A stretch of 64,000 nt of DNA, taken from Paenibacillus kobensis NBRC 15729. Lineage in GTDB: Bacteria; Bacillota; Bacilli; Paenibacillales; Paenibacillaceae. Below are positions 1 to 7,695 of this stretch, piece after piece. The DNA is taken from the NCBI RefSeq assembly GCF_004000825.1, contig NZ_BILZ01000011.1, forward strand, positions 45,779-109,778. The letters run 5' to 3'. How positions within the stretch are numbered: the first letter of the stretch is position 1; each line of letters starts with the position of its first letter. Under the pieces are notes generated by a model. It did no database searches. It was not told the origin of the DNA and worked only from the letters and a program-made list of their open reading frames with translations. The position numbers were made by a program, and so were the translations under genes.

Positions 1-2
1 TG

Positions 3-761
3 AAGCAGGAGATTTCATATGAAGCTAAGGCAGGAGAAGTTGCTAATGAGTGGCTGCTGAGCTTGAATGGCGACATCGCCGGTGGAGAAACGGCTTCGAT
101 AGAATCAATCCATCCAATTGAACAGATGGGCTCTAGTGATCCGGTCGATCTCCTCGATCCGTCGACTCCTGTTATCGATACTGGCAGCATACCCACGCAG
201 CTCCCGGAGGCTGGCCAGGGCCAGTACAAGGTTGTCATTGATGCCGGTCATGGCGGTACCGATGTTGGAACGATTGCCGCTTCAGGGAAGTATGAGAAAG
301 ACTTTAATCTGCCAATGGCTTTGAAGGTTGCAGATCTATTAGGGAAAGAGAAACGAATCTCCGTTTATTTGACCCGAAATGACGACACCTATCCGGGGTT
401 GGATGATAGGGTCAAAATGGCGAATGAGTGGAAAGCGGATATCTTTGTCTCCATCCATGGTAATAGTTATACGGAGAACAGAAACGTTGTCGGCACGGAG
501 ACCCACTATACCCGTGATGACAGTAAGCCATTAGCTCAGATCATCCACCGGCATCTGCTTGCAGGCACTGGCTTCAAAGATAGAGGCATTATCCAAAATA
601 ACTTATTAGTCACCAAGAAGACTACAATGCCTGCCGTATTGCTCGAAGTAGGCTTTCTATCCAATTCGCAGCAAGAGCAGGCCATGTGGGACGAGCAGTT
701 CCAATGGAAAGTAGCTCAGTCCATTGTGGATGGAATCAAGGAATACCTTGGCGTGAACTGA
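3..761 (+). CDS. N-acetylmuramoyl-L-alanine amidase (Amidase_3), 5' end cut by window edge
   Basis: The reading frame is open from base 3, so the gene begins upstream of the window; 252 codons and the stop are visible. The catalytic domain fills roughly the last 180 residues. It has the family's zinc-site pattern: VIDAGHGG (His), the Glu of YEKDFNL, and the His of SIHGN, followed by the catalytic Glu of LLEVGFLSN. Enzymes of this family cut the amide bond between N-acetylmuramic acid and the stem peptide of peptidoglycan. The Ser/Pro-rich stretch before the domain (about residues 25-70 of the visible part) looks like a linker, so the missing N-terminus probably holds an export signal or wall-binding domain. 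Whether it acts in sporulation, germination or vegetative growth cannot be told from this fragment. Confidence 0.9.
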   Translation, partial: KQEISYEAKAGEVANEWLLSLNGDIAGGETASIESIHPIEQMGSSDPVDLLDPSTPVIDTGSIPTQLPEAGQGQYKVVIDAGHGGTDVGTIAASGKYEKDFNLPMALKVADLLGKEKRISVYLTRNDDTYPGLDDRVKMANEWKADIFVSIHGNSYTENRNVVGTETHYTRDDSKPLAQIIHRHLLAGTGFKDRGIIQNNLLVTKKTTMPAVLLEVGFLSNSQQEQAMWDEQFQWKVAQSIVDGIKEYLGVN

Positions 762-778
762 ACTCATAAAGTTGAATT

Positions 779-813
779 GGGCTAGCCGGATGCTCTGGCT
801 GGCTCTTTTTTCT
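779..813 (+). terminator. Intrinsic terminator of the amidase gene
   Basis: GGGCTAGCC pairs with GGCTGGCTC (one G-U pair) around a short loop, followed by a run of six T. It lies 18 bases after the amidase stop codon. Confidence 0.75.
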
Positions 814-907
814 TCATTCAACCTAGCGTACCATTGTTTAACAATTCGTCGATCACGTTAATAGTAGATGGATGGTTAATTATGCTAAATATAGGGGGAT
901 GTCCAGG

Positions 908-2065
908 TTGATCGCGAAGAAGAAGATTATGGTTGTGTTCGGAACCCGGCCGGAAGCGACGAAGATGTGTCCGGTCGTGCAGGAGCTTCGGCGGTATTCG
1001 GATCGGTTCGAGACAAGAGTCGTCGTGACGGGGCAGCATCGAGAGCAGCTGCATCAGGCGCTCACTCATTTCGGCATACAGCCGGATGTGGACTTGGAGA
1101 TCATGAAACCGAATCAATCGCTTGCTTACGTTACTGCTGCGGCTATTACGGGCCTTGATCGAGTCGTAGCCGAAGAGAAGCCGGACATGATCTTAATCCA
1201 TGGCGATACGCAGACGACGATGTGCGGCGGGATGGTTGCTTCATTCCATCGGATACCGGTTGGACATGTGGAAGCGGGACTCCGTTCGCATAATAAATAT
1301 TCGCCTTGGCCGGAAGAAATCAACCGCAGAATCGTTGATGTCGTAAGCGACCTGCTGTTTGCGCCAACTTCGGTCGGCCATCAGAATTTGATCAGAGAAG
1401 GCTATAGCGAAAAGCATATTTACGTTACGGGCCAGACGGCAGTCGATGCAGCGATCCATACGCATATGCCGAGCTACAACTTTCAAGAGGCGCGGCTGAA
1501 CGATTTGGTGCAATTCGACGGCCGGATCATCACGGTTACCGCACATCGCCGGGAAAATTACGGAGCACCGATGGAGCAAATGTTCCGTGCTATCCGCCGG
1601 GTCGCAGACGAGCATCCGGACGTTGCAGTAATTTATCCCGTTCACTTAAGCCCGTACGTACGTGAGCTGGCGGGTACGATGCTAGGCGGTCATGAGCGGA
1701 TTCATCTGATCGATCCGATCGAATATCCGGACATGATTAATTTGCTGTCCCGGTCGTACTTGGTGCTGAGCGACTCCGGCGGCCTGCAGGAGGAAACGCC
1801 GGTGTTCCGCAAGCCGCTCGTTCTGATGCGCGACACGACAGAGCGACCGGAGGCGGTAACAGCTAATGCGGTCTATCTGGCTGGAACGGAAGAAGCGGCC
1901 ATCTATGACATCACGACGAGACTGCTGACTGATTCGGAACTGTACGATGCGATGGCGAATGCCGGCAATCCGTTCGGAGACGGACAAGCATCTGCTCGGA
2001 TCGTTCAAATCATTGCTCACTACTTCGGTTACACGGACGAACTTCCGAAGCCTTTCGGGGGATAA
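908..2065 (+). CDS. wecB: UDP-N-acetylglucosamine 2-epimerase (non-hydrolysing)
   Basis: Cytosolic enzyme interconverting UDP-GlcNAc and UDP-ManNAc, the precursor of ManNAc-containing teichoic acids, linkage units or capsules. Family motifs are visible in order: FGTRPEATKM near the N-terminus, HVEAGLRS, TAHRREN and SDSGGLQEE near the C-terminus. At 385 residues it has the usual family length. The frame also contains ATG at 872 and 899, but the TTG at 908 has the best-placed Shine-Dalgarno (AGGGGG at 893-898, nine bases away). It also gives the typical short N-terminus before the GTRPE motif, so I prefer 908. The gene stands alone; the following 550 bases are non-coding. Function by family: high confidence; the polymer it feeds is unknown. 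Confidence 0.92.
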   Translation: MIAKKKIMVVFGTRPEATKMCPVVQELRRYSDRFETRVVVTGQHREQLHQALTHFGIQPDVDLEIMKPNQSLAYVTAAAITGLDRVVAEEKPDMILIHGDTQTTMCGGMVASFHRIPVGHVEAGLRSHNKYSPWPEEINRRIVDVVSDLLFAPTSVGHQNLIREGYSEKHIYVTGQTAVDAAIHTHMPSYNFQEARLNDLVQFDGRIITVTAHRRENYGAPMEQMFRAIRRVADEHPDVAVIYPVHLSPYVRELAGTMLGGHERIHLIDPIEYPDMINLLSRSYLVLSDSGGLQEETPVFRKPLVLMRDTTERPEAVTANAVYLAGTEEAAIYDITTRLLTDSELYDAMANAGNPFGDGQASARIVQIIAHYFGYTDELPKPFGG

Positions 2066-2182
2066 GGTTGGTCTAGTATGCGGCAAAAGCTTCGACAAAG
2101 GGTGGAGTAACAAGGTGCAGTCAAGCGCTCCTTGATCGCCGTTATTGAGCACCGAAGTTTAAGTTCAGCCGACGTTAGGTTC

Positions 2183-2362
2183 CTGCACAAAATGCAGTTA
2201 TTTCACCACAGGTATGGATACCGGAACAAATTACTGCACTTCATACAGCGAATAATCCACCAATTGGCTCGATGCGCAACCAGTCTTTCGAAATTCCTGC
2301 ATTTTGTACATTCATTGCGCAACGCGTGGTGCACGCAGCGGGAATTACTGTACGAAATGCAG
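2183..2362. repeat. Array of four phased palindromes (locus 1)
   Basis: Four 15-bp palindromes with the core TGYAYNNNRTRCA flanked by C and G: CTGCACAAAATGCAG (2183-2197), CTGCACTTCATACAG (2234-2248), CTGCATTTTGTACAT (2297-2311) and CTGTACGAAATGCAG (2348-2362). Centre-to-centre distances are 51, 63 and 51 bp. Between units 1 and 2 sits GGTATGGATACC (2211-2222), and between units 3 and 4 sits GCGTGGTGCACGC (2324-2336), each within 1-2 bp of the midpoint. Three units are preceded by AAATT or GAATT. It lies between convergent wecB and ku; function unknown. Confidence 0.7.
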
Positions 2363-2397
2363 GAAAGGACATCGCCTCACACTATGCACCCAATTCA

Positions 2398-2427
2398 AAA
2401 TAGCCGCGACAGCAGTCGCGGCTATTT
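2398..2427. terminator. Bidirectional terminator between wecB and ku
   Basis: A perfect 13-bp stem (AAATAGCCGCGAC with GTCGCGGCTATTT) around an AGCA loop. It has A-rich and T-rich shoulders, in the gap between two converging genes. Confidence 0.7.
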
Positions 2428-2461
2428 GCGTGCTATGCAAACCAGCCGTCGTCTGGCTCTT

Positions 2462-2561
2462 TGTGACACGCGCGGTCTGGTGTGACACAAAAAGGGATGC
2501 AAGAGAGCCTCCGGGTAGACAGACGGGTGTGACACAAAAAACAAAAAGTGTCACACCCGTC
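2462..2561. repeat. TGTGACAC repeats and a 14-bp perfect hairpin
   Basis: The octamer TGTGACAC occurs at 2462, 2481 and 2528, and its complement GTGTCACA at 2548. The last two copies form the tip of a perfect 14-bp stem (2522-2535 with 2548-2561) around a 12-base loop made almost only of A. On the minus strand this lies just downstream of ku, so it might end the ku transcript. However, the T-run would be in the loop rather than after the stem, which is not a normal terminator. Confidence 0.55.
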
Positions 2562-2617
2562 ACAAATTCTAAGTAGGCAAAGCCCCCTAGCCGCCCTTAA
2601 CTTCCCCTGCTCCCCCG

Positions 2618-3634
2618 CTACGCTTGCTTCTTCGCCGCGCGCGTCTTGCGCGGCGGCTTCACCGCCGGCACGGCTGCGCCGGTGCCTGCGTCAGAAGCCG
2701 CTGCTGCGGGCTCCGCCCCCGCAGCCGTATCGCCAGCGGCGGCCTTGCGTGCGCCGCCGCTGGCTTTGCGCTTCGCGGGCGGCTTCGCCGCGCCCGCGCT
2801 GTCTGCGCCGCTGGCCGTCACGATCGGCCCGGCGGCAGGTGCTGGCGGCGCATCCGCCGCAGGCGTCTGGCGAGCCGCCTCTAGGCTCGCTTGCAGCGCC
2901 GCCATCAGGTCGAGCACATTCGTCTGCTCGGCCGCAGGTGCAATGCGGACATCTTCGCCCGCAATTTTGTGCTGGATAAGATCCATGAGCTGCGCCCGGT
3001 AATCGTCCGTATACTTGTCCGGCTCGAACGGGGTCGACAGCTGCTCGATGAGCATTTTGGCCATCATCAGCTCTTTCTCGTTGACGGCCTTCGCTTCGCC
3101 AAGCCCTGGCACTTGCGTGACGGAACGGATTTCGTCCGGATAGAATATCGTCTCCATCACAAGGCAATCGTCCATGACGCGAATGGCCGCTAGCGAGCTT
3201 TTCTGCCGGATGGACACTTTGGCGATGCCGATTTTGCCCGTCTGTCTCATCGATTCGAGCAGCAGTTGGTAAGCGTTGCTCCCCGCTTGGTCAGGCGACA
3301 GGAAATACGTCTTCTGAAAATAAATCGGATCGATATCCGACAACGCGACGAAGTCGAGGATCGTGATCGTCTTCGACCGTTCGCCGCCGATCGATTCAAG
3401 CTCATCCTTGTCGAGCAGGACGAACCGTCCTTTCTCGAATTCGTAGCCTTTCACGATGTCGTCCATTGCCACTTCCGTTTCGCAGGCCGGACATGATTTG
3501 ACGTAGCTGATCGGACTGCCGCAAGCCTTGTGGATCATCCGAAGCGATATATCTTTGTCTTCCGTGGCGGAGAACATTTTGACGGGAACATGAACGAGTC
3601 CGAAGCTGATGGCGCCTTTCCATACGGTATGCAT
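2618..3634 (-). CDS. ku: DNA-end-binding protein Ku (non-homologous end joining)
   Basis: Homodimeric ring protein that loads on double-strand DNA ends and recruits LigD; in spore formers it helps repair the spore chromosome. The start MHTVWKGAISFGLVHVPVK is the classic Ku N-terminus. It is preceded by GGAGGTG with proper spacing, so I use the ATG at 3634 rather than upstream ATGs. The core occupies about residues 1-255. The rest is a low-complexity Ala/Pro/Lys tail ending in PPRKTRAAKKQA, a basic extension of the kind known to aid DNA threading. At 338 residues it is longer than minimal bacterial Ku because of this tail. No ligD is in the window. The tail-coding region is very GC-rich. Confidence 0.93.
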   Translation of the reverse strand: MHTVWKGAISFGLVHVPVKMFSATEDKDISLRMIHKACGSPISYVKSCPACETEVAMDDIVKGYEFEKGRFVLLDKDELESIGGERSKTITILDFVALSDIDPIYFQKTYFLSPDQAGSNAYQLLLESMRQTGKIGIAKVSIRQKSSLAAIRVMDDCLVMETIFYPDEIRSVTQVPGLGEAKAVNEKELMMAKMLIEQLSTPFEPDKYTDDYRAQLMDLIQHKIAGEDVRIAPAAEQTNVLDLMAALQASLEAARQTPAADAPPAPAAGPIVTASGADSAGAAKPPAKRKASGGARKAAAGDTAAGAEPAAAASDAGTGAAVPAVKPPRKTRAAKKQA

Positions 3635-3762
3635 GCGATGCACCTCCAATGGTTTTAATACCATCGTTCCCGGAACGCATGAGATTCAACCGTTACGGGC
3701 ATATTTTTCGAGAAGGATATCTTCATCCCATTCGAACCCGCTCAAGGAGGACAACACACGCA

Positions 3763-3990
3763 ATGGCAATCGATCGCACAGCGAATACAGGTGACAACAA
3801 CGCGTCGGAACAAGCGAATGACTTGTGGCATGACGGCCGGAGCAACTATGAGATGGATATCGACCGGATGGTGAATGAGGGACTCGGCGGCGGTCAAGTA
3901 ACGGTTCATAACGGACTGATTGACGAGTCGACGACCGACTATATGAACAGCTTCGAGGTCGATTATTTGAATGATGGAGAGGAAGGCTGA
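3763..3990 (+). CDS. Small acidic protein of unknown function
   Basis: 75 residues, rich in Asp, Glu and Asn, with a central Gly stretch (GLGGGQVTVHNG) and no membrane segment. The start ATG at 3763 follows AAGGAGG (3744-3750). An in-frame upstream extension to 3649 is unlikely because it runs into the ku promoter region and lacks a ribosome site. The stop lies two bases before the start of the sspH-like gene, so the two are almost certainly co-transcribed and possibly translationally coupled. That suggests, but does not prove, a spore-related role. I do not recognise the family. Confidence 0.7.
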   Translation: MAIDRTANTGDNNASEQANDLWHDGRSNYEMDIDRMVNEGLGGGQVTVHNGLIDESTTDYMNSFEVDYLNDGEEG

Positions 3991-3992
3991 CG

Positions 3993-4178
3993 TTGGATAT
4001 TAAGAGAGCCAAGCAAATTTACGAATCGTCCGCTACGATCGGCGTTCATCTAGAGGGTGAACCGGTATGGATCGAAAGCGTCGATGAGGCGAATGGAATG
4101 GCAACGGTCCAAGTCGGCGGAACGCCGCAAAATACGCACACTGTCTCGGTTGACCGGCTCGTGGAGGATGGCAGGTAA
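3993..4178 (+). CDS. sspH: Small acid-soluble spore protein, H type
   Basis: 61 residues beginning MDIKRAKQIYESSATIGV, followed by EGEPVWIESVDEANGMATV. The pattern N-term I-x-RAKQI, then PVWI-x-x-VDE, then a C-terminal L-V-E, matches the SspH family of minor spore proteins made in the forespore. The start codon is TTG at 3993, preceded by GAGGAAGG at proper distance. It forms a two-gene unit with the preceding acidic protein. Assignment rests on motif memory, not a database search. Confidence 0.8.
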   Translation: MDIKRAKQIYESSATIGVHLEGEPVWIESVDEANGMATVQVGGTPQNTHTVSVDRLVEDGR

Positions 4179-4187
4179 CAACGAAAC

Positions 4188-4382
4188 CTAGGCTGCAGAA
4201 AATAAAACAGCGCCGTCGTCGTGCCCTTTGCGGCACCACGTACGGCGCTGTTCTGCTTTACGGTTCGGTGTGACTTGCGTCTGCGGCTTGCGCGTCCATT
4301 GATTGCGTCCGGCTCCGGTCATGATCGCCATTGCTTTGTCTTTCTCGCTGCGGCTCTTTGCTTTGCTTTTGTTGTTGCTCAT
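4188..4382 (-). CDS. Small basic protein, possibly frameshifted at its 3' end
   Basis: 64 codons from an ATG at 4382 with a good Shine-Dalgarno (GGAGGG, about ten bases upstream). The product is strongly basic (MSNNKSKAKSRSEKDKAM...), without membrane segments; I do not recognise it. Oddly, an intrinsic terminator (stem 4206-4216 with 4242-4252, T-run to 4197) lies inside the last third of the reading frame, so a terminated transcript would lack the stop codon. A TAA in another frame sits six bases before that hairpin, as expected for the original gene end. I therefore suspect a one-base indel in the 3' half, or that this is a short frame ending earlier. Confidence 0.5.
   Translation of the reverse strand: MSNNKSKAKSRSEKDKAMAIMTGAGRNQWTRKPQTQVTPNRKAEQRRTWCRKGHDDGAVLFSAA
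4197..4252 (-). terminator. Intrinsic terminator on the minus strand
   Basis: Stem AACAGCGCCGT/ACGGCGCTGTT with a second inner stem (GTGCC/GGCAC). On the minus strand it is followed by TTTTATTTT. It overlaps the 3' part of the small basic reading frame. Confidence 0.75.
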
Positions 4383-4515
4383 TCTTATTATCCCTCCAGA
4401 TCGATGCTGCAGCATGCCGGCTGGCATGTATCTGCTATTCATCAGCATAAGCGACTTTGAGGGCGGACGCAATCCTTATTAGCCTGCAGGCTCTTCCTCT
4501 TCTTAACCTTCGGTT

Positions 4516-5877
4516 TTATCTCATTCCAAGAATGTACGAAGTCCAGAAGTGAAGGCAAATGAGAGTGAATATGACAGTAGGCGGGATGACGACGATCGTG
4601 ACCCGCACATATTGTTTCCAGCTGACCTTGATCCGGTGCTGTTTCAGAAGATGCAGCCAGATCATCGAGGCAAGCGTGCCGATTGGCAGAATGAGCGAGC
4701 CGATGTCGCTGCCGATTACGTTCGCAAGGTAGGTGACATGCAGGGTGTTCATATCCAGATGCATGCCCGTCAGCGTCAGCGTGCCGATCATGAGCGCCGG
4801 ATGGTTGTTGAACAGCGTGGACATTGCGGTAAGCAGGCCGCCCATAATGAAGCCCGCATGCATCAAGCTGGCCGTGATAGACGGCTGCAGCCATTCGATC
4901 ATCCATTTCGTCAGACCGACATTGTTCAGACCGATAATGACGACATACATGGAGATCGCGAATACGAAGATGTGCCAAGGCGTTTTTCGCAAAATGTCAT
5001 AGGGCGGCGTACCGAGCGAGTACCATCGCCAGCTAAGAAGCGCGAGTGAACCGGCAACGGCGACATATTCGATCGGAATGCCGAAGTAGGAGGCTGCGAA
5101 TAGACCGATTCGGATGACGAAGACGAACAGAAGAATGCGAATCATGCGCCGCTCGTTATACACGGGCGGATCGTTAGGGGACCGTTTGAGCGGATGGTGG
5201 AACGGGTCTGCGCTTGCGTGACTGCTACGCCGCGATTGATGCAAGGTACGGGGCAGCTCTTTGTAAACAGACAGATAGATCGCGATTACCATGAACAGCA
5301 AGCCCAGCATAGCCGGCACAAACATCAGCTTCATATTCAGGTACAAATCCATTCCGATCATCCGCATCGAAATTAAGTTGACGACGTTGCTGACGCCGAT
5401 CGGCGCGCTGGAAGCTGTCGCGACTAATGCGCCGGATAACAAATAAGGCACTTGCTGATGCGGTTTAATGCCCAGATTGCGAAGCAGAATAATAAGAATC
5501 GGCGTCGTGATCAGGATGCTGCCGTCATTATTGAAGAACAGCGTCATCAGGAAGCAGAGCAAATTGACGAGCCAGAACAGCCGTACGCCTGAACCGCGCG
5601 CTCTAGCCGCAAGACCTTCCGCCGCCCAATAGAAAAATCCGATGCTTTCCAGCACAATAGCCATTACAATCGTTGCAATAATGGTAATTGCCGCGCCGCT
5701 TACCGTCGTCGCAATATGGCCCAGATCGGCCAACGATACGCTGCCGGTGGCTAATACGATAAGTGCTCCCACGGAAGCGAAAACGGCTTCATTGATGCCT
5801 TTAGGCCTCCATAGCACGAAGACAACGGTAGCTAAGAAAGCGGCAATCGTGACGAATAAGACGACCGCGTCCGTCAA
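4516..5877 (-). CDS. arsB: ArsB/NhaD-superfamily membrane transporter, probable arsenite efflux permease
   Basis: A 453-residue integral membrane protein with about 11-12 hydrophobic segments. Segments such as VLESIGFFYWAAEGLA, ARGSGVRLFWLV and FFNNDGSILITTPI closely parallel the ArsB arsenite permease, including the Asn-Asp of the half-helix region. Residues 210-240 form the long polar loop between the two halves. The start is TTG at 5877, preceded by AGAGGTGAT. A 68-codon membrane gene sits six bases upstream. No arsR or arsC is in the window, so the substrate is inferred from family; the broader ion-transporter superfamily also includes Na+/H+ antiporters and dicarboxylate carriers. Confidence 0.75.
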   Translation of the reverse strand: MTDAVVLFVTIAAFLATVVFVLWRPKGINEAVFASVGALIVLATGSVSLADLGHIATTVSGAAITIIATIVMAIVLESIGFFYWAAEGLAARARGSGVRLFWLVNLLCFLMTLFFNNDGSILITTPILIILLRNLGIKPHQQVPYLLSGALVATASSAPIGVSNVVNLISMRMIGMDLYLNMKLMFVPAMLGLLFMVIAIYLSVYKELPRTLHQSRRSSHASADPFHHPLKRSPNDPPVYNERRMIRILLFVFVIRIGLFAASYFGIPIEYVAVAGSLALLSWRWYSLGTPPYDILRKTPWHIFVFAISMYVVIIGLNNVGLTKWMIEWLQPSITASLMHAGFIMGGLLTAMSTLFNNHPALMIGTLTLTGMHLDMNTLHVTYLANVIGSDIGSLILPIGTLASMIWLHLLKQHRIKVSWKQYVRVTIVVIPPTVIFTLICLHFWTSYILGMR

Positions 5878-5883
5878 CGGTTA

Positions 5884-6090
5884 TCACCTCTTTGTGTCGC
5901 CATATGCATCGTGCCGTACGACGGATGGGCCGGATAGCGGCGCAGGCATCCGCTCTACGGGCGATAGCTCGGCTCGCGTTTGTTCCGCGTTTGTCCCGTG
6001 CTGCGTCGTGCTCGCTTTATGGGCTGCTGGCGGTTTTAACAAGATGTACAGCAGCGATCCCGCAATGAGGATCGTAGCCAACTCCAGCAA
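5884..6090 (-). CDS. Small membrane-anchored protein upstream of arsB
   Basis: 68 codons starting with TTG at 6090, preceded by GGAGGAGGG at proper distance. One N-terminal hydrophobic segment (about residues 2-18, LELATILIAGSLLYILLK) is followed by a polar, Pro-rich cytoplasmic or outside tail. It ends six bases before the arsB start, so it is probably co-transcribed and may be an accessory peptide of the transporter. No family recognised. Confidence 0.55.
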   Translation of the reverse strand: MLELATILIAGSLLYILLKPPAAHKASTTQHGTNAEQTRAELSPVERMPAPLSGPSVVRHDAYGDTKR

Positions 6091-6597
6091 AGCGCCCTCC
6101 TCCTTTCCGAGAAACGGTTCTAGTATCCCCGGTCGTTATACCTCCCTATCAGCTGTCATTGAAGGGGACTCATAGTGTAAAATATGCTCGTTTTGCTGCC
6201 GCTGCACCGATGCTGAAGCCCTTTTCATCCTGCAAGCCTAGCGGAAATCAGTTGCGCCGCTTTAATGAATAGCTAGAATTTGAGAGAGGCGGCGTTTGAT
6301 TCTGGAGAAAATCGGACGTGCTGAAGAGCTAGTGAACGATTAATCCAATGATTCGGGCTGTTCCTTGCGAATGCAGGGAACAGCCTTTCTTTTCTGGAAA
6401 TCGCAGTCTGCGAGGAAAAGCAAGTGTGAAAACGTAAGATTGGACTCAATAACAATCGATAATTCAAGATCAGATGATTTTTTAATCATAAAATGAGCGA
6501 ATTTGAGCTAAATTGAGTATTTTCGGTTCAAATTAGGCCGAAATTCCTGTATACTAGTGGTAGGAAAGCGATACGAAGGGAAAGGAAGGAGCATCTT
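6091..6597. other. Intergenic region with an orphan terminator and the yitT promoter
   Basis: Divergent promoter region between the arsB unit (minus) and yitT (plus). At 6356-6395 is a terminator-like hairpin (GGCTGTTCC with GGAACAGCC, then TTTCTTTT) that belongs to no visible gene. A short RNA transcribed rightward from about 6.2 kb would explain it. A sigma-A-like promoter for yitT is TTCAAA, 17 bases, TATACT (-10 at 6552-6557). I see no coding frame. Confidence 0.5.
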
Positions 6598-7467
6598 ATG
6601 GTACAAACACAGCACAGCAGACTTACGAAAGTCGAGTTCACCCGGCGCGCGGTATTTATTACAATAGGCGCGATTTTAATGGCAGTCGCACTGGAAATTT
6701 TCCTCGTGCCGAACAACATTATTGACGGCGGCATCACAGGTATTTCTATCATTCTCGGACATCTGTCTGGCGTTCCAATCGGTGTATTTCTATTCCTGCT
6801 CAACTTGCCGTTTCTGTTCATCGGATACAAGCAAATCGGTAAGACGTTTGCGGTATCAACCTTGTACGGTGTCCTCATTATGTCGATCGGCACATTCTTG
6901 CTTCACCCCGTGCCGGCGTTTACGGATGATACGTTTCTAGCCGCAATATTCGGCGGCGTTATTCTTGGCATCGGCGTGGGTCTTGTTATCCGGTCCGGCG
7001 GCTCGCTTGACGGCACCGAGATCGTCGCTATTCTAATCAATAAGAAGATTCCGTTCTCCGTCGGCGAGATCGTCATGTTCTTCAACTTCTTTATTCTCGG
7101 CAGCGCAGGCTTCGTGTTCGGTTGGGACCGCGCGATGTACTCGCTCGTTGCGTACTACTTGGCGTTCAAGCTGATCGATATTACGATTGAAGGCTTTGAT
7201 GAGTCGAAGTCGGTCTGGATCATTAGCGAAGATTCCGAAGCGATCGGCGATGCCATAATGAGCCGGCTCGGCCGCGGCGTCACGTATTTGCACGGCGAAG
7301 GCGCGTTCTCCGGCGGCAGCAAGAAAGTCATCTTCTGCGTCGTGACCCGTCTGGAAGAAGCGAAGTTGAAGTCGATTGTACAGGAGATCGACGAATCGGC
7401 CTTCCTGGCGGTCGGCAACATCCATGACGTGAAGGGCGGCCGCTTCAAGAAGCGGGACATTCACTAG
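6598..7467 (+). CDS. YitT-family membrane protein (DUF2179 C-terminal domain)
   Basis: 289 residues. The N-terminal two thirds has five or six membrane segments with the family signature VPNNIIDGGITGISII. There is a second Gly-rich repeat-like segment (GVGLVIRSGGSLDGTEIVAI). The last 80 residues are a soluble alpha/beta domain (DUF2179; GVTYLHGEGAFSGGSKKVI and GGRFKKRDIH at the end). The family is widespread in Firmicutes; transport of an unknown solute is suspected, but no activity is established to my knowledge. The start is supported by AAGGAAGGAG upstream. Single gene; the MITE-borne hairpin downstream may end its transcript. Confidence 0.85.
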   Translation: MVQTQHSRLTKVEFTRRAVFITIGAILMAVALEIFLVPNNIIDGGITGISIILGHLSGVPIGVFLFLLNLPFLFIGYKQIGKTFAVSTLYGVLIMSIGTFLLHPVPAFTDDTFLAAIFGGVILGIGVGLVIRSGGSLDGTEIVAILINKKIPFSVGEIVMFFNFFILGSAGFVFGWDRAMYSLVAYYLAFKLIDITIEGFDESKSVWIISEDSEAIGDAIMSRLGRGVTYLHGEGAFSGGSKKVIFCVVTRLEEAKLKSIVQEIDESAFLAVGNIHDVKGGRFKKRDIH

Positions 7468-7481
7468 ACTTTGGCTGTTAA

Positions 7482-7642
7482 GGGGCTGTCTCAAAAGTGT
7501 TCGCACGATAGGAGAACGCCCCAATTTACACATGCAAGGACCTCAGATTCCACTACAGAGTGGAGGCTGAGGTCTTTTTCTCGAAGAATTTCAGTTCTAA
7601 GCGGGGTTTCAATGAGCATTATTAGACTTTTGAGACAGCCCC
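7482..7642. mobile_element. MITE-like element, 161 bp, with 17-bp perfect terminal inverted repeats
   Basis: GGGGCTGTCTCAAAAGT at 7482-7498 is the exact reverse complement of 7626-7642. This end sequence is of the kind seen at insertion-sequence ends in bacilli. No transposase is encoded. No target duplication is obvious (flanks GTTAA and ATTTC). The inside carries a hairpin, GACCTCAG...CTGAGGTC, followed by TTTTT, which can act as a terminator downstream of yitT. Confidence 0.7.
7538..7583 (+). terminator. Terminator-like hairpin inside the MITE
   Basis: GACCTCAG, TTCCACT and their complements AGTGGA and CTGAGGTC form a long stem followed by five T. It is the first terminator after the yitT stop. 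Confidence 0.6.
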
Positions 7643-7695
7643 ATTTCTTCGTATCGCATAACCGCTGGCACCTAGCCCAGAGCAACTGATCTTCA

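Noticed and set aside
3649..3762. Upstream extension of the acidic small gene and of ku into each other
   Set aside because: Both genes have good ribosome sites at the shorter starts (3763 and 3634), and the extensions would overlap the shared promoter region.
4516..5877. Na+/H+ antiporter NhaD as the first call
   Set aside because: Segments such as ESIGFFYWAA and FFNNDGSILITTPI are closer to ArsB; the wider superfamily is mentioned in the feature.
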